A stretch of 62,008 nt of DNA from a bacterium BMS3Abin03. Its GTDB lineage: Bacteria; Bacteroidota; Ignavibacteria; Ignavibacteriales; Ignavibacteriaceae. The stretch covers positions 1-62,008 of the forward strand of contig BDSV01000176.1 of NCBI GenBank assembly GCA_002898075.1, read 5' to 3'. The notes under the pieces are model-generated. The model did no database searches, was not told where the DNA came from, and saw nothing but the letters and a program-made list of their open reading frames with translations. Below are positions 1-9,288 of the stretch, piece by piece. Position 1 is the first letter of the stretch, and the number at the start of each line of letters is the position of its first letter. The position numbers and the translations under genes were made by a program.

Positions 1-87
1 TTTTATTCACCAAATAAAATTATTTTTTTTACAAATTAAACATTAACAAAATGAAATAAAATATAGTTAGTTATCAACAGAGTTAGT

Positions 88-1770
88 TTACCTAATATTC
101 ATCAGTAACCAACCTTTTGGATCGAGGATAACCTGTTTTGGTTCCGTTATGGTTTGGAAAGATATTTCCTGCTTTTGTGCATCTACATATATCCTGAAAT
201 AATCCGAATTCTCCTCATCATATTTAAACTGAATCTCTAACGGAAATTTGTAGAGATCGTTTAACTGTATAAGCTTTATCTCGGTAATATATTTATTATC
301 TTTATTGTAGGTCCGGTAGTCGTATTCCAGTTCAATCTGTCCTTTCCTGTCAATCCACTGCTCAAAAAAATCATCCAGGTTTCCGCCGGTAACCGAATCA
401 CATACAGTTATAAAATCTCCCGTTGCTGCATTCGAATATTTAAACTTTTCATAATATGCTCTTAAAGAACTAAAGAATAGCGAGTCGCCTACTTCCCAAC
501 GGAGCATATGCAGCACCCATGCTCCTTTATTATATACAGTGCTGGAAAAAAGATTACTTTCGGGATTGCTTAATATTCCATTAAAATTCTCCTGATACTT
601 GCTTTGCATTGTAGAAAACAAAGCAGACCGACCGGAGACAGATTCAAAGTAAAGTGCTTCGCAATAACTTGAGAAACCTTCATTTAACCATATATCATTC
701 CAGGATTTAGGTCCTACTGCATCACCCCACCAATGATGTGCTAATTCGTGGATATAAACATCAAGGAAGAAATTATTTCCGCCTATCAAATTAGATGCGA
801 CACCTGTAATCGTCTGATGCTCCATTGCTCCTAATTGCCACAAAAATTCTGCAACACCGTACTTTTCGTTTATGAACGGGTATTCGCCGAATGTTTCAGC
901 AAAAAATTTCATTATTTTAGGATTTTCCGCAAAATCAATCCTGGCATTATCCAATTTATCGGGCAATACATAATATTCAATCTTCATTGTATCCTGTTCA
1001 TCGAGGGAAATATAATCATCACTAAAGCTCACGTAATCTGAAGAATAGAGTGTAATCAAATAAGTGGAAATAGGATATAAAGTTTTCCAATGATAAACTT
1101 TCCGGTCACCTTTATTCTTTACATCCATTAAAATTCCGTTTGAAACGGAAATCTTCGAGGAATCATTTTCAATGCGGATATCTAATAATGCCTTATCTAC
1201 CGGAATATCATTACAGGGAAACCAGGTCGATGCATAGTCGGGTTCGCTCAAAGTATAAACAAGTGAGTTATCGTTTATAGAACCGAAAGCAAACCCGACA
1301 AAACCTCCCCGCCCGGGAGTACCCTCATAGCGAACTTCAACTATTGAAGTATCGGGTAAAGTACCATTTAATGGTATCGAGAGGAGATTTTCATCATAAT
1401 CGTAATCAATATTTTTTCCGTTTAACAACAATCCGGTTAAATCAAAATTATCATAAAAATTCAGATCGATATAATTTGTATTTTTATTTTTCAAAGTGAA
1501 TTTGATTTTTGCAATTCCTTTTAATAATTTTTCTTCAGGATGTAAATCGAAATACAGGTCATAAGTAAGAATATCTACCAGCGTATCTCCTTCGCTTCTC
1601 TCATCATACCGGAAAATATTTTTATAACGCAGTAAATGATTCTGATAATATATTTTCTTTATTCGATTTATTTCTTCGGGTGATTTAGTTAAGGAACCGG
1701 GCGAAAAGCTGAAAAATGCTATTATTGTTAACAGCAGTGTAAAAAATATATTTCTTAAAAACCTATCCAC
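88..1770 (-). CDS. M1 family zinc aminopeptidase-like protein, exported
   Basis: Predicted gluzincin peptidase of 560 residues. The M1 signature is intact: the exopeptidase motif GAMEHQ lies near residue 315, and HELAHHWWGD near residue 341 is followed by the third zinc ligand in WLNEGF, giving HEXXH-x18-E. The first ~25 residues are a hydrophobic signal-like segment, so it probably acts in the periplasm or is membrane-tethered. An N-terminal beta-sandwich typical of M1 enzymes precedes the catalytic part. Unlike the paralogue at 34049-36004 it has no T9SS sorting domain at its C-terminus, which ends a few residues after a short beta domain. It is divergent from glgC, with ~150 bp of AT-rich sequence between the two starts. 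Family call is secure; substrate is unknown. Confidence 0.9.
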   Translation of the reverse strand: MDRFLRNIFFTLLLTIIAFFSFSPGSLTKSPEEINRIKKIYYQNHLLRYKNIFRYDERSEGDTLVDILTYDLYFDLHPEEKLLKGIAKIKFTLKNKNTNYIDLNFYDNFDLTGLLLNGKNIDYDYDENLLSIPLNGTLPDTSIVEVRYEGTPGRGGFVGFAFGSINDNSLVYTLSEPDYASTWFPCNDIPVDKALLDIRIENDSSKISVSNGILMDVKNKGDRKVYHWKTLYPISTYLITLYSSDYVSFSDDYISLDEQDTMKIEYYVLPDKLDNARIDFAENPKIMKFFAETFGEYPFINEKYGVAEFLWQLGAMEHQTITGVASNLIGGNNFFLDVYIHELAHHWWGDAVGPKSWNDIWLNEGFSSYCEALYFESVSGRSALFSTMQSKYQENFNGILSNPESNLFSSTVYNKGAWVLHMLRWEVGDSLFFSSLRAYYEKFKYSNAATGDFITVCDSVTGGNLDDFFEQWIDRKGQIELEYDYRTYNKDNKYITEIKLIQLNDLYKFPLEIQFKYDEENSDYFRIYVDAQKQEISFQTITEPKQVILDPKGWLLMNIR

Positions 1771-1919
1771 TTTGCAAAATTCTCCAAATTATTATTTATT
1801 TTAATAAATTAATAGTATAGATTAATGAAAAGATTGAATTATATAATGCACAATTTGTTAAATTGCCAATCAAATCATAAATATATATTTTCGAATAAAC
1901 AATTATAATAAAATAAGTT

Positions 1920-3158
1920 ATGCCATTCCCTGGTTCATCGTTAGTAAGAGATACAATTGTAATGATACTGTCCGGCGGACAGGGCGAAAGATTATACCCG
2001 CTGACAAAATACCGCAGTAAACCGGCAGTTCCGTTCGGCGGAAAATACAGGATAATCGATTTTTCACTTTCCAACTGTCTTAATTCCGGTTTAAGAAAAG
2101 TTTATGTTCTTACACAATATAAATCGGAATCATTAAACCAACATTTGCTTGAAGCGTGGAGTATTTTCAACCCTGAGTTAGGCGAATTTATTTACTCCGT
2201 TCCGCCGCAGCGAAAGATGAACAACGACTGGTATCTCGGAACAGCAAATGCAATTTATCAGAATAAAAATTTATTTTCCAATGATAAAAAAGCCAAGTGG
2301 GTTTTAATTCTAAGCGGTGATCATATATACAAGATGGATTACCTGCGATTAGTTCAATATCATATTGACAAAAAAGCCGACGTTTCTATTTCCTGCATCG
2401 AAGTGCCTGGCGGCGAGGCAAGCAGGTTCGGTATTGTGGGGGTCGATAGCGATCATAAGGTTAATTCATTTATCGAAAAACCGCAAGTGCCGCCCGAAAT
2501 ACCGGATAGACCCGGCTACTCATTTGTGAATATGGGTATTTATGTGTTCAATGCAAACATACTGCGTGAAGTGTTTGATGAAATGGAATCTAAAAATATT
2601 AAGACACATGATTTCGGGGAAGATATTATTCCTTATATGGTAGAATCTCACTTAGATGTTCGCGCCTACAAGTTTGCCGATAAAAATAAAAAGAAAAGCC
2701 CGTACTGGAAAGATATCGGAACAATAGATAGTTATTTTGATGCAAGCTTAGACCTGATAAGTGTTAATCCGGAGTTTAATTTATACGACTCAGATTGGTC
2801 GATGCGCACATACCAGTATCAGTATCCACCGGCTAAAACAGTTTCGCATGAAGGTGAGCGCGTTGGCAGGAGCTTAAATTCTTTGGTTTGTGACGGTTCG
2901 ATCATTTCAGGAGGGCTGGTAGAAAGAGCATTGATTGGTCCTAATGTAAGAATAAACAGCTTTGCTTATGTAACTGATTCGATAATAATGAATAATTGTG
3001 ATGTTGGAAGACATGCAAGAATCAGAAGAGCAATTCTAGATAAGAATGTGCATATACCCGAGGGTTACGAAATAGGTTATGACAGAGATGCGGATACCAG
3101 GAAATTTACAGTTACAGAATCCGGTATTGTGGTTATCGAAAAAAATGCTGTGCTGTAA
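1920..3158 (+). CDS. glgC: Glucose-1-phosphate adenylyltransferase (ADP-glucose pyrophosphorylase)
   Basis: Makes ADP-glucose from ATP and glucose-1-phosphate, the committed step of bacterial glycogen synthesis in the cytoplasm. The 412-residue protein has the nucleotidyltransferase loop GGQGERLYPLT at residues 19-29 followed by the KPAVPFGGKYRIIDF segment, then SGDHIYKMDY with the metal-binding Asp and the sugar-phosphate region FIEKP. The C-terminal ~120 residues form the left-handed beta-helix (SIISGGLVERALIGPNVRI and the hexapeptide-like repeats after it). Length is normal for the family. The ATG at 1920 gives about 15 residues before the first strand, so a slightly later start is possible. 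No other glycogen genes are adjacent. Confidence 0.95.
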   Translation: MPFPGSSLVRDTIVMILSGGQGERLYPLTKYRSKPAVPFGGKYRIIDFSLSNCLNSGLRKVYVLTQYKSESLNQHLLEAWSIFNPELGEFIYSVPPQRKMNNDWYLGTANAIYQNKNLFSNDKKAKWVLILSGDHIYKMDYLRLVQYHIDKKADVSISCIEVPGGEASRFGIVGVDSDHKVNSFIEKPQVPPEIPDRPGYSFVNMGIYVFNANILREVFDEMESKNIKTHDFGEDIIPYMVESHLDVRAYKFADKNKKKSPYWKDIGTIDSYFDASLDLISVNPEFNLYDSDWSMRTYQYQYPPAKTVSHEGERVGRSLNSLVCDGSIISGGLVERALIGPNVRINSFAYVTDSIIMNNCDVGRHARIRRAILDKNVHIPEGYEIGYDRDADTRKFTVTESGIVVIEKNAVL

Positions 3159-3676
3159 GGTTTGTAAAACTTCTGCCACGAATTCAACCAATTTTCACTT
3201 ATAATTTGTGTTAACCTGTAAAGTTAGTGGCTATTTTCTTACTGTTGTTTTTAACCCAAATTACTACGATTGAAAAGATTGTGTGATTATTGTTAAAAGA
3301 GTTATGGCGCATCTTTTAAGTTGCGCTTTTTACAAATAAACGCAAACTGAAGCTCGCTATTTTTTATAAAAACTGCGACTTAAAAGTCGCGCTACAAAAC
3401 AAACATATATTTTCACACAGTTAATTCCTCGAACAAATAAGTGAAGCACAAACAATAACAGGGCTTTCCTCATAAAGCTCTTCAATACGGCTAAAGCCGG
3501 TTTATATTTCCGCGAACACACAATTTCAATTGGGTGTAAAAAGGAAAGACCATCGACACCAAATTATACGGTTTTAACTGTTCTACTTATATTCACACAG
3601 TCTCTGAAATCATGGGATGCTTTAAATTCATCATTTCACTATTTTTACTTATTGTTAAACATGCTTCTTAGTTTAA
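3159..3676. other. Intergenic region with palindromic repeats
   Basis: 518 bp between glgC and uvrC with no convincing gene. It holds several short palindromes: GCGCA...TGCGC at 3308-3327, the repeat copy listed at 3351-3410, and a CTTTAGCC/GGCTAAAG-type motif around 3490-3500 which recurs in inverted form near 55211-55245. No rho-independent terminator with a U-tract was found after glgC. Confidence 0.6.
3351..3410. repeat. Interspersed palindromic repeat, family C, copy 1
   Basis: Begins AGCTCGCTATTTTTTATAAA and includes the 7-bp stem palindrome GCGACTTAAAAGTCGC (3375-3390) followed by GCTACAAAACAAA. The same order of elements, including the TACAAAACAAA tail, is found at 54004-54059, some 50 kb away. 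Flanking sequence on both sides (TTGTGTGATTATT upstream, ATATTTTCACACAG downstream) is also partly shared, so the whole unit may be ~140 bp. No coding content. Confidence 0.7.
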
Positions 3677-5494
3677 ATGAATTCTGAATTAGAAAATAAA
3701 TTAAAAAACCTGCCTGCTAAGCCGGGTGTATATCAATTTAAAAACAAAAAGGAAAAAGTGATATACGTCGGTAAAGCAAGAAACCTGCGAAGCCGGGTAC
3801 GATCATATTTTCATGGCAGAAAAACCAACGCAAAAACCGGGGCGCTTGTAAGAAAAATTGAAGATGTTGAACTGGTTATAACCGATTCGGAAATTGAAGC
3901 GCTGGTTCTGGAAAATAATCTCATCAAACAATTAAAACCCCGCTATAATATCGATCTTAAAGATGACAAATCGTTTCCGTTTATCAAAGTAACTAACGAA
4001 CCTTATCCGCAGATCTACCCGATAAGAAAAGTAATTAAAGATGGCTCTAAGTATTTCGGTCCGTACACAAGCGTAAAGAGCATGCGGTCGGCACTCAGGA
4101 TGATCAACCGGATATTTAAAATAAGAAGCTGCAAGTATAATATAAATGAAGAATCCATCTCCGGGGGAAAATATAAAATCTGTCTCGATTATCACATAAA
4201 AAAATGCGACGGACCTTGTGAAGGATTAATATCGGAAAAAGATTATAACGAAATGGTCGATGAAGTAATAAAGTTGATAAAAGGAAAAACAGATGACCTT
4301 ATTAAAGAGCTTGAAGACAAAATGCAAAAGGCATCGCAAGAACTTGATTTTGAGAAAGCAGCCGAAATAAGGGATAAAGTCGATCAGTTGCGGGTAATAT
4401 CATCGAGGCAAAAGGTTGTCAGCAACGATTTTGAAGATCGCGATATAATAGCAGTAGCTTTTGAAGGCAACGATTCCGCCTGCTCTATTTTTAATGTACG
4501 TAACGGTAAGCTCATCGGAAAGAAGCAGTTAAAATTAAACTTGAAGAACGGGGAAGAATTGCCGGAGATCTATAATATTATCGTTAGATTTTATTACGGT
4601 GAACATACGGAAATTCCAAAAGAAATTTTATTCGAATGCGAGCCATCCGATTCGGAACTGCTTAGAAAATGGCTGAATTTAAGAGCCGACAGAAAAGTAA
4701 AGTTCATCATTCCAAAACGCGGTGAGTTAAAATCGCTTGTTAAAATGTGTAAGGAAAATGCGATACTTCAGTTAAAAGATATTCAACTGCAGAAGATGAA
4801 GCGGGAAGGTAATGTACCGTTTTCAATTTCAGCATTACAGAGAGATTTAAGATTAAATAAGCTGCCGAGAAAAATTGAATGTTTCGATATATCTAATTTG
4901 CAGGGAACCGATTCTGTTGCGAGCATGGTTGTTTTTGTCGACGGTAAACCGAAAAAAAGTTTGTACAGAAAATTTATTATTAAAGAAGTTGTTGGACCGG
5001 ATGACTTTGCAAGTATGCAGGAAGTGATTAGAAGAAGATACACACGCGTGATAGAAAACAAAGAAGATATGCCGGATTTAATTATGGTGGATGGAGGCAA
5101 GGGGCAGCTATCGAGCGCGGTGGAAGTTTTAGAACATCTCGGAATTAAACAAATTCCCATAATTGGTCTTGCAAAACGATTGGAAGAAGTCTTTTTTCCA
5201 CTGAAATCCGAGCCGGAATCGATTCCAAAGACGTCATCCGGCTTAAAACTTCTTCAGCAAATTCGTGATGAAGCACATAGGTTCGCAATTACTTTTCATA
5301 GAAAACGGCGAAACAAAAGAACATTTAAAACCGAACTAACCGAGATAAATGGTATCGGTGCTTCGACGGCACAGAAGTTGATTAAAGAGCTTGGAAGTGT
5401 GTCGGCTATTAAACAAACACCAATAAAAAAACTAACTACAATTGTTGGTAAAAAGAAAGCTGAATTAATTATTAAACATTTTCAAAGAGAATAA
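3677..5494 (+). CDS. uvrC: Excinuclease ABC subunit C
   Basis: Makes the two incisions flanking a UvrB-bound lesion in nucleotide excision repair. All four expected modules are present in 605 residues: N-terminal GIY-YIG nuclease (GVYQF...VIYVGKARNLRSRV, residues ~17-45) for the 3' cut; a UVR coiled coil around residues 205-235 (ELDFEKAAEIRDKVDQLR) that contacts UvrB; the RNase H-like nuclease (FDISNLQGTDSVASMVVF and the later VDGGKGQL) for the 5' cut; and tandem helix-hairpin-helix motifs at the C-terminus (INGIGASTAQKL, IVGKKKAELI). Length is normal. It is 5 bp upstream of the L,D-transpeptidase gene, so the two are probably co-transcribed although functionally unrelated. Confidence 0.97.
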   Translation: MNSELENKLKNLPAKPGVYQFKNKKEKVIYVGKARNLRSRVRSYFHGRKTNAKTGALVRKIEDVELVITDSEIEALVLENNLIKQLKPRYNIDLKDDKSFPFIKVTNEPYPQIYPIRKVIKDGSKYFGPYTSVKSMRSALRMINRIFKIRSCKYNINEESISGGKYKICLDYHIKKCDGPCEGLISEKDYNEMVDEVIKLIKGKTDDLIKELEDKMQKASQELDFEKAAEIRDKVDQLRVISSRQKVVSNDFEDRDIIAVAFEGNDSACSIFNVRNGKLIGKKQLKLNLKNGEELPEIYNIIVRFYYGEHTEIPKEILFECEPSDSELLRKWLNLRADRKVKFIIPKRGELKSLVKMCKENAILQLKDIQLQKMKREGNVPFSISALQRDLRLNKLPRKIECFDISNLQGTDSVASMVVFVDGKPKKSLYRKFIIKEVVGPDDFASMQEVIRRRYTRVIENKEDMPDLIMVDGGKGQLSSAVEVLEHLGIKQIPIIGLAKRLEEVFFPLKSEPESIPKTSSGLKLLQQIRDEAHRFAITFHRKRRNKRTFKTELTEINGIGASTAQKLIKELGSVSAIKQTPIKKLTTIVGKKKAELIIKHFQRE

Positions 5495-5499
5495 TTTCA

Positions 5500-6381
5500 A
5501 TGAAAATATCTGTCGTCCTAGTGTCAATCGTTTTTATACTGCTTAACGGCAGTTATTATAAGGAAGTTGACGGCAACCAGATAAAACCGAATTTTAAAAT
5601 CAATCCGCTTTTACTCACCGACTTCAGAAATATCCGCGATACTATTTTTACAATGAAAGATCACATCGTGGAGATTAATCTTTCCACTCATAAAGGAACT
5701 GTTCGTTTTAGAAACGGTAAGCATTTTGTTTTTCCCGTTTCCGGCGGAACAAAATGGGTTAAAGACGGAATCGAAACAAGAGAAGGACTTTATGTTTTAC
5801 ACTGGAAAAGCGAATTGCAGTATTCCGTACAATTCGACAGCACTAAAATGCTGTACTGGATGAGCTTTAACAGCGGTATAGGTTTGCACGCTTTAACTAC
5901 TAATGGTTATTACAAATACCTGGGTAAAAAGAATGTATCGCATGGCTGTGTAAGGATGACGCGTGAAGATGCAAAAGAATTATTTGATATTTTAGAGAGA
6001 GGCGTCGCTGTTTTAGTTCACAAGGGTGAAAGTGCAATTGCAGTTGAGTTTGGTAAATTGGGCGAAGTGTATAAATATTATTCCTATAAAGAATTAAAAA
6101 AAGTGTTTAAGAAGCGTCTAACGAATTTGTACAGGGGAGAATATTTTCTCAAAAATAAAAACAAGATTTTAATCGATGAAGATAATGTAACCGCAGCCGG
6201 ATTGCCGTTAGGTAACTCAAATAAAATAATAACAAAACAAATTCTTCCCCCTGAAAATATCTATCTTGCCGGAAGCATTTCCGAAGCTGATAAATTAAAA
6301 CAAATATTGAACGGAGATGCAATACTCAATACTCAGCTATCTTATAACCGCCAGCTTGATTCGCTTTACGCGCAATTGTAG
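5500..6381 (+). CDS. L,D-transpeptidase (YkuD domain) protein
   Basis: Predicted periplasmic L,D-transpeptidase of 293 residues. The YkuD catalytic signature is seen as LHALTTNG ... NVSHGCVRMTRED, with the nucleophile at about Cys150 and the His two residues before it. A short hydrophobic N-terminus (residues 4-20) looks like a signal peptide. Such enzymes form 3-3 peptidoglycan crosslinks or attach lipoproteins to the wall. The C-terminal ~110 residues after the catalytic domain have no recognised domain; no peptidoglycan-binding LysM domain is visible. Starts 5 bp after uvrC. Confidence 0.85.
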   Translation: MKISVVLVSIVFILLNGSYYKEVDGNQIKPNFKINPLLLTDFRNIRDTIFTMKDHIVEINLSTHKGTVRFRNGKHFVFPVSGGTKWVKDGIETREGLYVLHWKSELQYSVQFDSTKMLYWMSFNSGIGLHALTTNGYYKYLGKKNVSHGCVRMTREDAKELFDILERGVAVLVHKGESAIAVEFGKLGEVYKYYSYKELKKVFKKRLTNLYRGEYFLKNKNKILIDEDNVTAAGLPLGNSNKIITKQILPPENIYLAGSISEADKLKQILNGDAILNTQLSYNRQLDSLYAQL

Positions 6382-6811
6382 AACTCATCATTTTGTACAT
6401 GCTCACTATAAATTTTCCAACTAAAAAGAGTAAGCATTTTTTAAGTTTGTTTTTTTTGACTTTACAATTAGTTTTTTGTAAAATTAAATCAGTTAGTTAT
6501 ATTGTTATATTACTTAGCGGGGAAATAACTTTAATAGTTGAAACATCTATCCGGCAAAAATTTATAGAATCCCCGTTCAGATTAATGTATAATTATTTCA
6601 TCAAATAAAAATCTTAGATTGAGTAATTAATTTGAAAGAACTTTAAAAGGGTGTTACAGAACTATAAAATATCTTTCCCCTCCCGCCGCACTATAAAAAA
6701 AATATATGATAATATTTTTCTGTGTCTTATTCAGTTTTCTTTTCCTTTTTTCTCAAGATTCTTCAATTTGAAATTATTAAATTCAAATTATCAATTAACA
6801 AGGGTGCTAAA
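6382..6811. other. AT-rich intergenic region, no convincing gene
   Basis: 430 bp before the first T9SS cargo gene. A 71-codon open frame at 6393-6608 is hydrophobic and Lys/Ile/Phe-rich as expected from chance in AT-rich DNA, has no recognisable motif and no good ribosome binding site, so it is not called. No clear promoter or terminator was recognised. Confidence 0.5.
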
Positions 6812-8683
6812 ATGAAAAAATTAAACATATTTATACTGCTCATCTCTTTAGCCCCTTTTACTTGTATTAAAAGTCAAAATTATTCAGCACCGGGTGTTTC
6901 AGAACAACATCCAATTAAAGAAAAATTTAATGAAAAAGGCAAAAACAGTTCAGGAATTGCGTATGGATGGAGTGCGGTATCAGGTTATATAATTTCTGTA
7001 CCTATACCAGAAGGTCAACCTATAACATTAGTACAACCTTGGTCACCTCAATATACTCCGACGGCAATGGTAGATAATATTAATGAGTATATAATAGATG
7101 ATGGTTATAATTATTGGCTCTACCAACCAAATAATGGAAATATGTATAACTTAGGAACTATAACCGGTCTTGGAGAAGAGCATCCAAATGGACTTGCCAT
7201 AGACTTTAATAATTTATACACAACCTATATAATTACCGATGAAAACCTATATCGATTCATCTATTGGACCAATCCAATGACAGTTGAACTCGTTGGGTCA
7301 TTCGGAATACCAGGAAGTAAGATGATTGATATCGCTATCGATTGTTGCAGCAATGCTTATACGTATGATATTAATTCTGATCAATCTTACAAAATAGATC
7401 TTAGCACCGGGCAGGCAACATTGTTAGGATCCATTGGATTCGATGCGAATGAAGGACAGGGAATGAGCTTTGATGAAAATTCAGGTCAAATATTTTTAAG
7501 TGCATTTAATAATTCAACCCAAACGGCTCAATTAAGAACACTAAACACTGAAACAGGATTAACAACATTAATTGTTGATTGGGGTATAGAGCATATCGAT
7601 GCATTTGCAATAGAGGGGTTTTGTGATTACGGCAATTGTAAAGTCGGTGATAAGTTTGAGTATGGTTTATGTGATTGGGACATAACAAATGACGGTGGAA
7701 ATTGTATTTGGGAAATACGTCACATGTTTTCAAACTATTATCAACTATCCGAAACGAATGCATCCGGATTTCTTTTGGCTGCGGATGCTGATCAATGTGG
7801 TACCGGTTCTTCAATGTTTACAACAGCAACAATGAAGTTCCCATTATCTGCTGGTCAAACGTGTTACTATCTTTCATTCGATCATGACTGGAAAACTATG
7901 GATTCCAATGACGAAGCTCATGTAGAAGTAAGCACTGACGGTGGAGCAACTTGGGAAACGATAGTTTCTTGGATTGGGATTAACCGACGAAATAGTTCTG
8001 AATATTTCGATATAACAAATCTTGTTTATGGGAAAACATTTTTAATTAGATTTAGAGTGGTCCAGCCCGGCTGGGATTGGTGGTGGGTGATTGACAACTT
8101 CTGTATTACAGAATGTATTCCTGTGGAATTTACTTCATTTACAGCAACGGTTGATAGCAGTGATGTAATTCTAAATTGGTCTACGGCAACAGAGCTAAAC
8201 AGCAAAGGATTTGAGATTCTTCGTTCTACTCAAATTGACTACAACAATTGGAAGAAAATAGGACTTGTTTCCGGATTTGGAACTACAACGGAAATGCATA
8301 ATTATTCCTTTACAGATAAGTCACTACAAAGTGGTAAGTATCAGTATAGACTAAAACAAATTGATCTCGATGGTAGTTTTCAATATTCACAAACAATTAA
8401 AGCAATTGTAGAAGCTCCAACCAAATTCAAACTAGCCCAAAACTACCCAAACCCATTTAATCCTTCTACCAGTATAAAGTATGCTATAAGCAGTAGGCAA
8501 TTTGTATCGTTAAAAGTTTACGATGTTTTAGGAAATGAAGTTGCAACACTTGTAAATGAAATAAAAAAGCCCGGATATTATGAAGTAAACTTCAACGCAT
8601 CAAATCTTGCGAGCGGTGTATATTTCTACCGGCTTGCTTCAGGAAGCTTTGTAAGCACACGCAAAATGCTGCTTTTAAAATAA
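6812..8683 (+). CDS. T9SS-secreted protein with Fn3-like module and type-A sorting domain
   Basis: Start chosen at ATG 6812 rather than an in-frame GTG at 6722, because AAGGGTG lies just upstream and a signal peptide (KKLNIFILLISLAPFTC) begins there; this gives 623 residues. The N-terminal half has loosely repeated beta-propeller-like strands (LGTITGLGEEHPNGLAID, then LLGSIGFDANEGQGMSFD) reminiscent of DUF4394-type repeats. A beta-sandwich follows with Cys residues and GGATWETI. A VPVEFTSFTA Fn3-like module and the NYPNPFNPSTSIKYAI ... RKMLLLK sorting domain end the protein. It should cross the inner membrane by Sec and the outer membrane by T9SS. Ligand or activity is unknown. Its last 100 bp are nearly identical to those of the next gene. 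Confidence 0.8.
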   Translation: MKKLNIFILLISLAPFTCIKSQNYSAPGVSEQHPIKEKFNEKGKNSSGIAYGWSAVSGYIISVPIPEGQPITLVQPWSPQYTPTAMVDNINEYIIDDGYNYWLYQPNNGNMYNLGTITGLGEEHPNGLAIDFNNLYTTYIITDENLYRFIYWTNPMTVELVGSFGIPGSKMIDIAIDCCSNAYTYDINSDQSYKIDLSTGQATLLGSIGFDANEGQGMSFDENSGQIFLSAFNNSTQTAQLRTLNTETGLTTLIVDWGIEHIDAFAIEGFCDYGNCKVGDKFEYGLCDWDITNDGGNCIWEIRHMFSNYYQLSETNASGFLLAADADQCGTGSSMFTTATMKFPLSAGQTCYYLSFDHDWKTMDSNDEAHVEVSTDGGATWETIVSWIGINRRNSSEYFDITNLVYGKTFLIRFRVVQPGWDWWWVIDNFCITECIPVEFTSFTATVDSSDVILNWSTATELNSKGFEILRSTQIDYNNWKKIGLVSGFGTTTEMHNYSFTDKSLQSGKYQYRLKQIDLDGSFQYSQTIKAIVEAPTKFKLAQNYPNPFNPSTSIKYAISSRQFVSLKVYDVLGNEVATLVNEIKKPGYYEVNFNASNLASGVYFYRLASGSFVSTRKMLLLK

Positions 8684-8688
8684 GTGCC

Positions 8689-8737
8689 AAGTGCCAGTCA
8701 CCTTTGAGGAAAGATTGAGTTAAGGTGACTGGCACTT
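8689..8737. repeat. Family-A REP-like hairpin, perfect copy
   Basis: AAGTGCCAGTCACCTT (8689-8704) and its exact reverse complement AAGGTGACTGGCACTT (8722-8737) form a 16-bp perfect stem with a 17-nt loop, six bases after a T9SS cargo stop codon. An extra direct half-copy AAGTGCC overlaps the upstream edge. There is no U-tract, so it is not a standard terminator. Related copies are at 8906-8954, 9196-9211 and 11781-11857. Confidence 0.8.
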
Positions 8738-8753
8738 ACTCATCTCATAATTT

Positions 8754-8781
8754 CCGTAGTGCAGGACAGTGTCCTGCAAAC
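8754..8781. repeat. Family-B palindromic repeat
   Basis: CCGTAGTGCAGGACAGTGTCCTGC contains the palindrome GCAGGACAGTGTCCTGC at 8761-8777. It is one of six copies in the window that share the core GG(A/G)CAnTGTCC with outer GGGC/GCCC arms. Confidence 0.7.
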
Positions 8782-8905
8782 CAACAACAAAAACTCGAAT
8801 AATGAATATCGATCAACGATTTGAGATTTTTGAAGTTTTCTGTTTTAATTTACTTCATCATTTTGCGGTTCTTTACTCGATGTTCTTAATTCAGTGATTG
8901 TGGCT

Positions 8906-8954
8906 AAGTGCCAAGCACCTTAGAGGAAATCGGCTCATAAATGGCTGGCACTTA
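8906..8954. repeat. Family-A repeat, degenerate inverted pair
   Basis: AAGTGCCAAGCACCTTA (8906-8922) faces ATGGCTGGCACTTA (8941-8954). The outer AAGTGCCA/TGGCACTT arms are preserved while the inner part has diverged, as expected from an old copy of the hairpin at 8689-8737. Confidence 0.6.
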
Positions 8955-9098
8955 CACAACCAATGGTGAATAAATCACAAATTACAAAAATCAAATCTCA
9001 ATCATTAATCAGCAAACGGAAAAATAAATTATAGTTTTAATTTTGGAATTTGAACATTGTAATTTATTTGTTATTTGAATTTTGAGTATTGGAAATTT

Positions 9099-9120
9099 GG
9101 CAGGACACTGTCCCGCCCTA
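9099..9120. repeat. Family-B palindromic repeat
   Basis: GGCAGGACACTGTCCCGCC is an imperfect palindrome of the same family as 8754-8781 but without the CCGTGG left flank; CCCTA follows on the right. Confidence 0.65.
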
Positions 9121-9288
9121 TGGTATGTTAATCGGTGTTCGCAAATCAAATTTTACTGATATAAGTCAGTTACTTTAACTGAAAGAAACTGCTTTGAGGT
9201 GATTGGTACTTGATTATTCTTGACTCCACCTATATTATTCCTTAAGTTTTAACGAAACTTATTATTAAAGATATTTTAGAGGGAAATT

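Larger units (their letters stand above)
8684..9288. other. Intergenic region made largely of interspersed repeats
   Basis: 605 bp between two T9SS cargo genes. In order it holds a perfect family-A hairpin (8689-8737), a family-B palindrome (8754-8781), a degenerate family-A pair (8906-8954), an AT-rich stretch of CAAAT/ATTTG-type words (8965-9098), a second family-B palindrome (9099-9120) and a single degenerate family-A arm GAGGTGATTGGTACTT at 9196-9211. No open frame of note. The layered arrangement suggests repeated insertion into one spot. Confidence 0.7.

Noticed and set aside
6393-6608. 71-codon plus-strand frame after the L,D-transpeptidase
   Set aside because: Composition typical of chance in AT-rich DNA, no motif, poor start context.
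8684-9288. Possible CRISPR array because of repeated short words
   Set aside because: The repeats are inverted hairpins of unequal spacing and decay, not regularly spaced direct repeats with unique spacers; no cas genes in the window.
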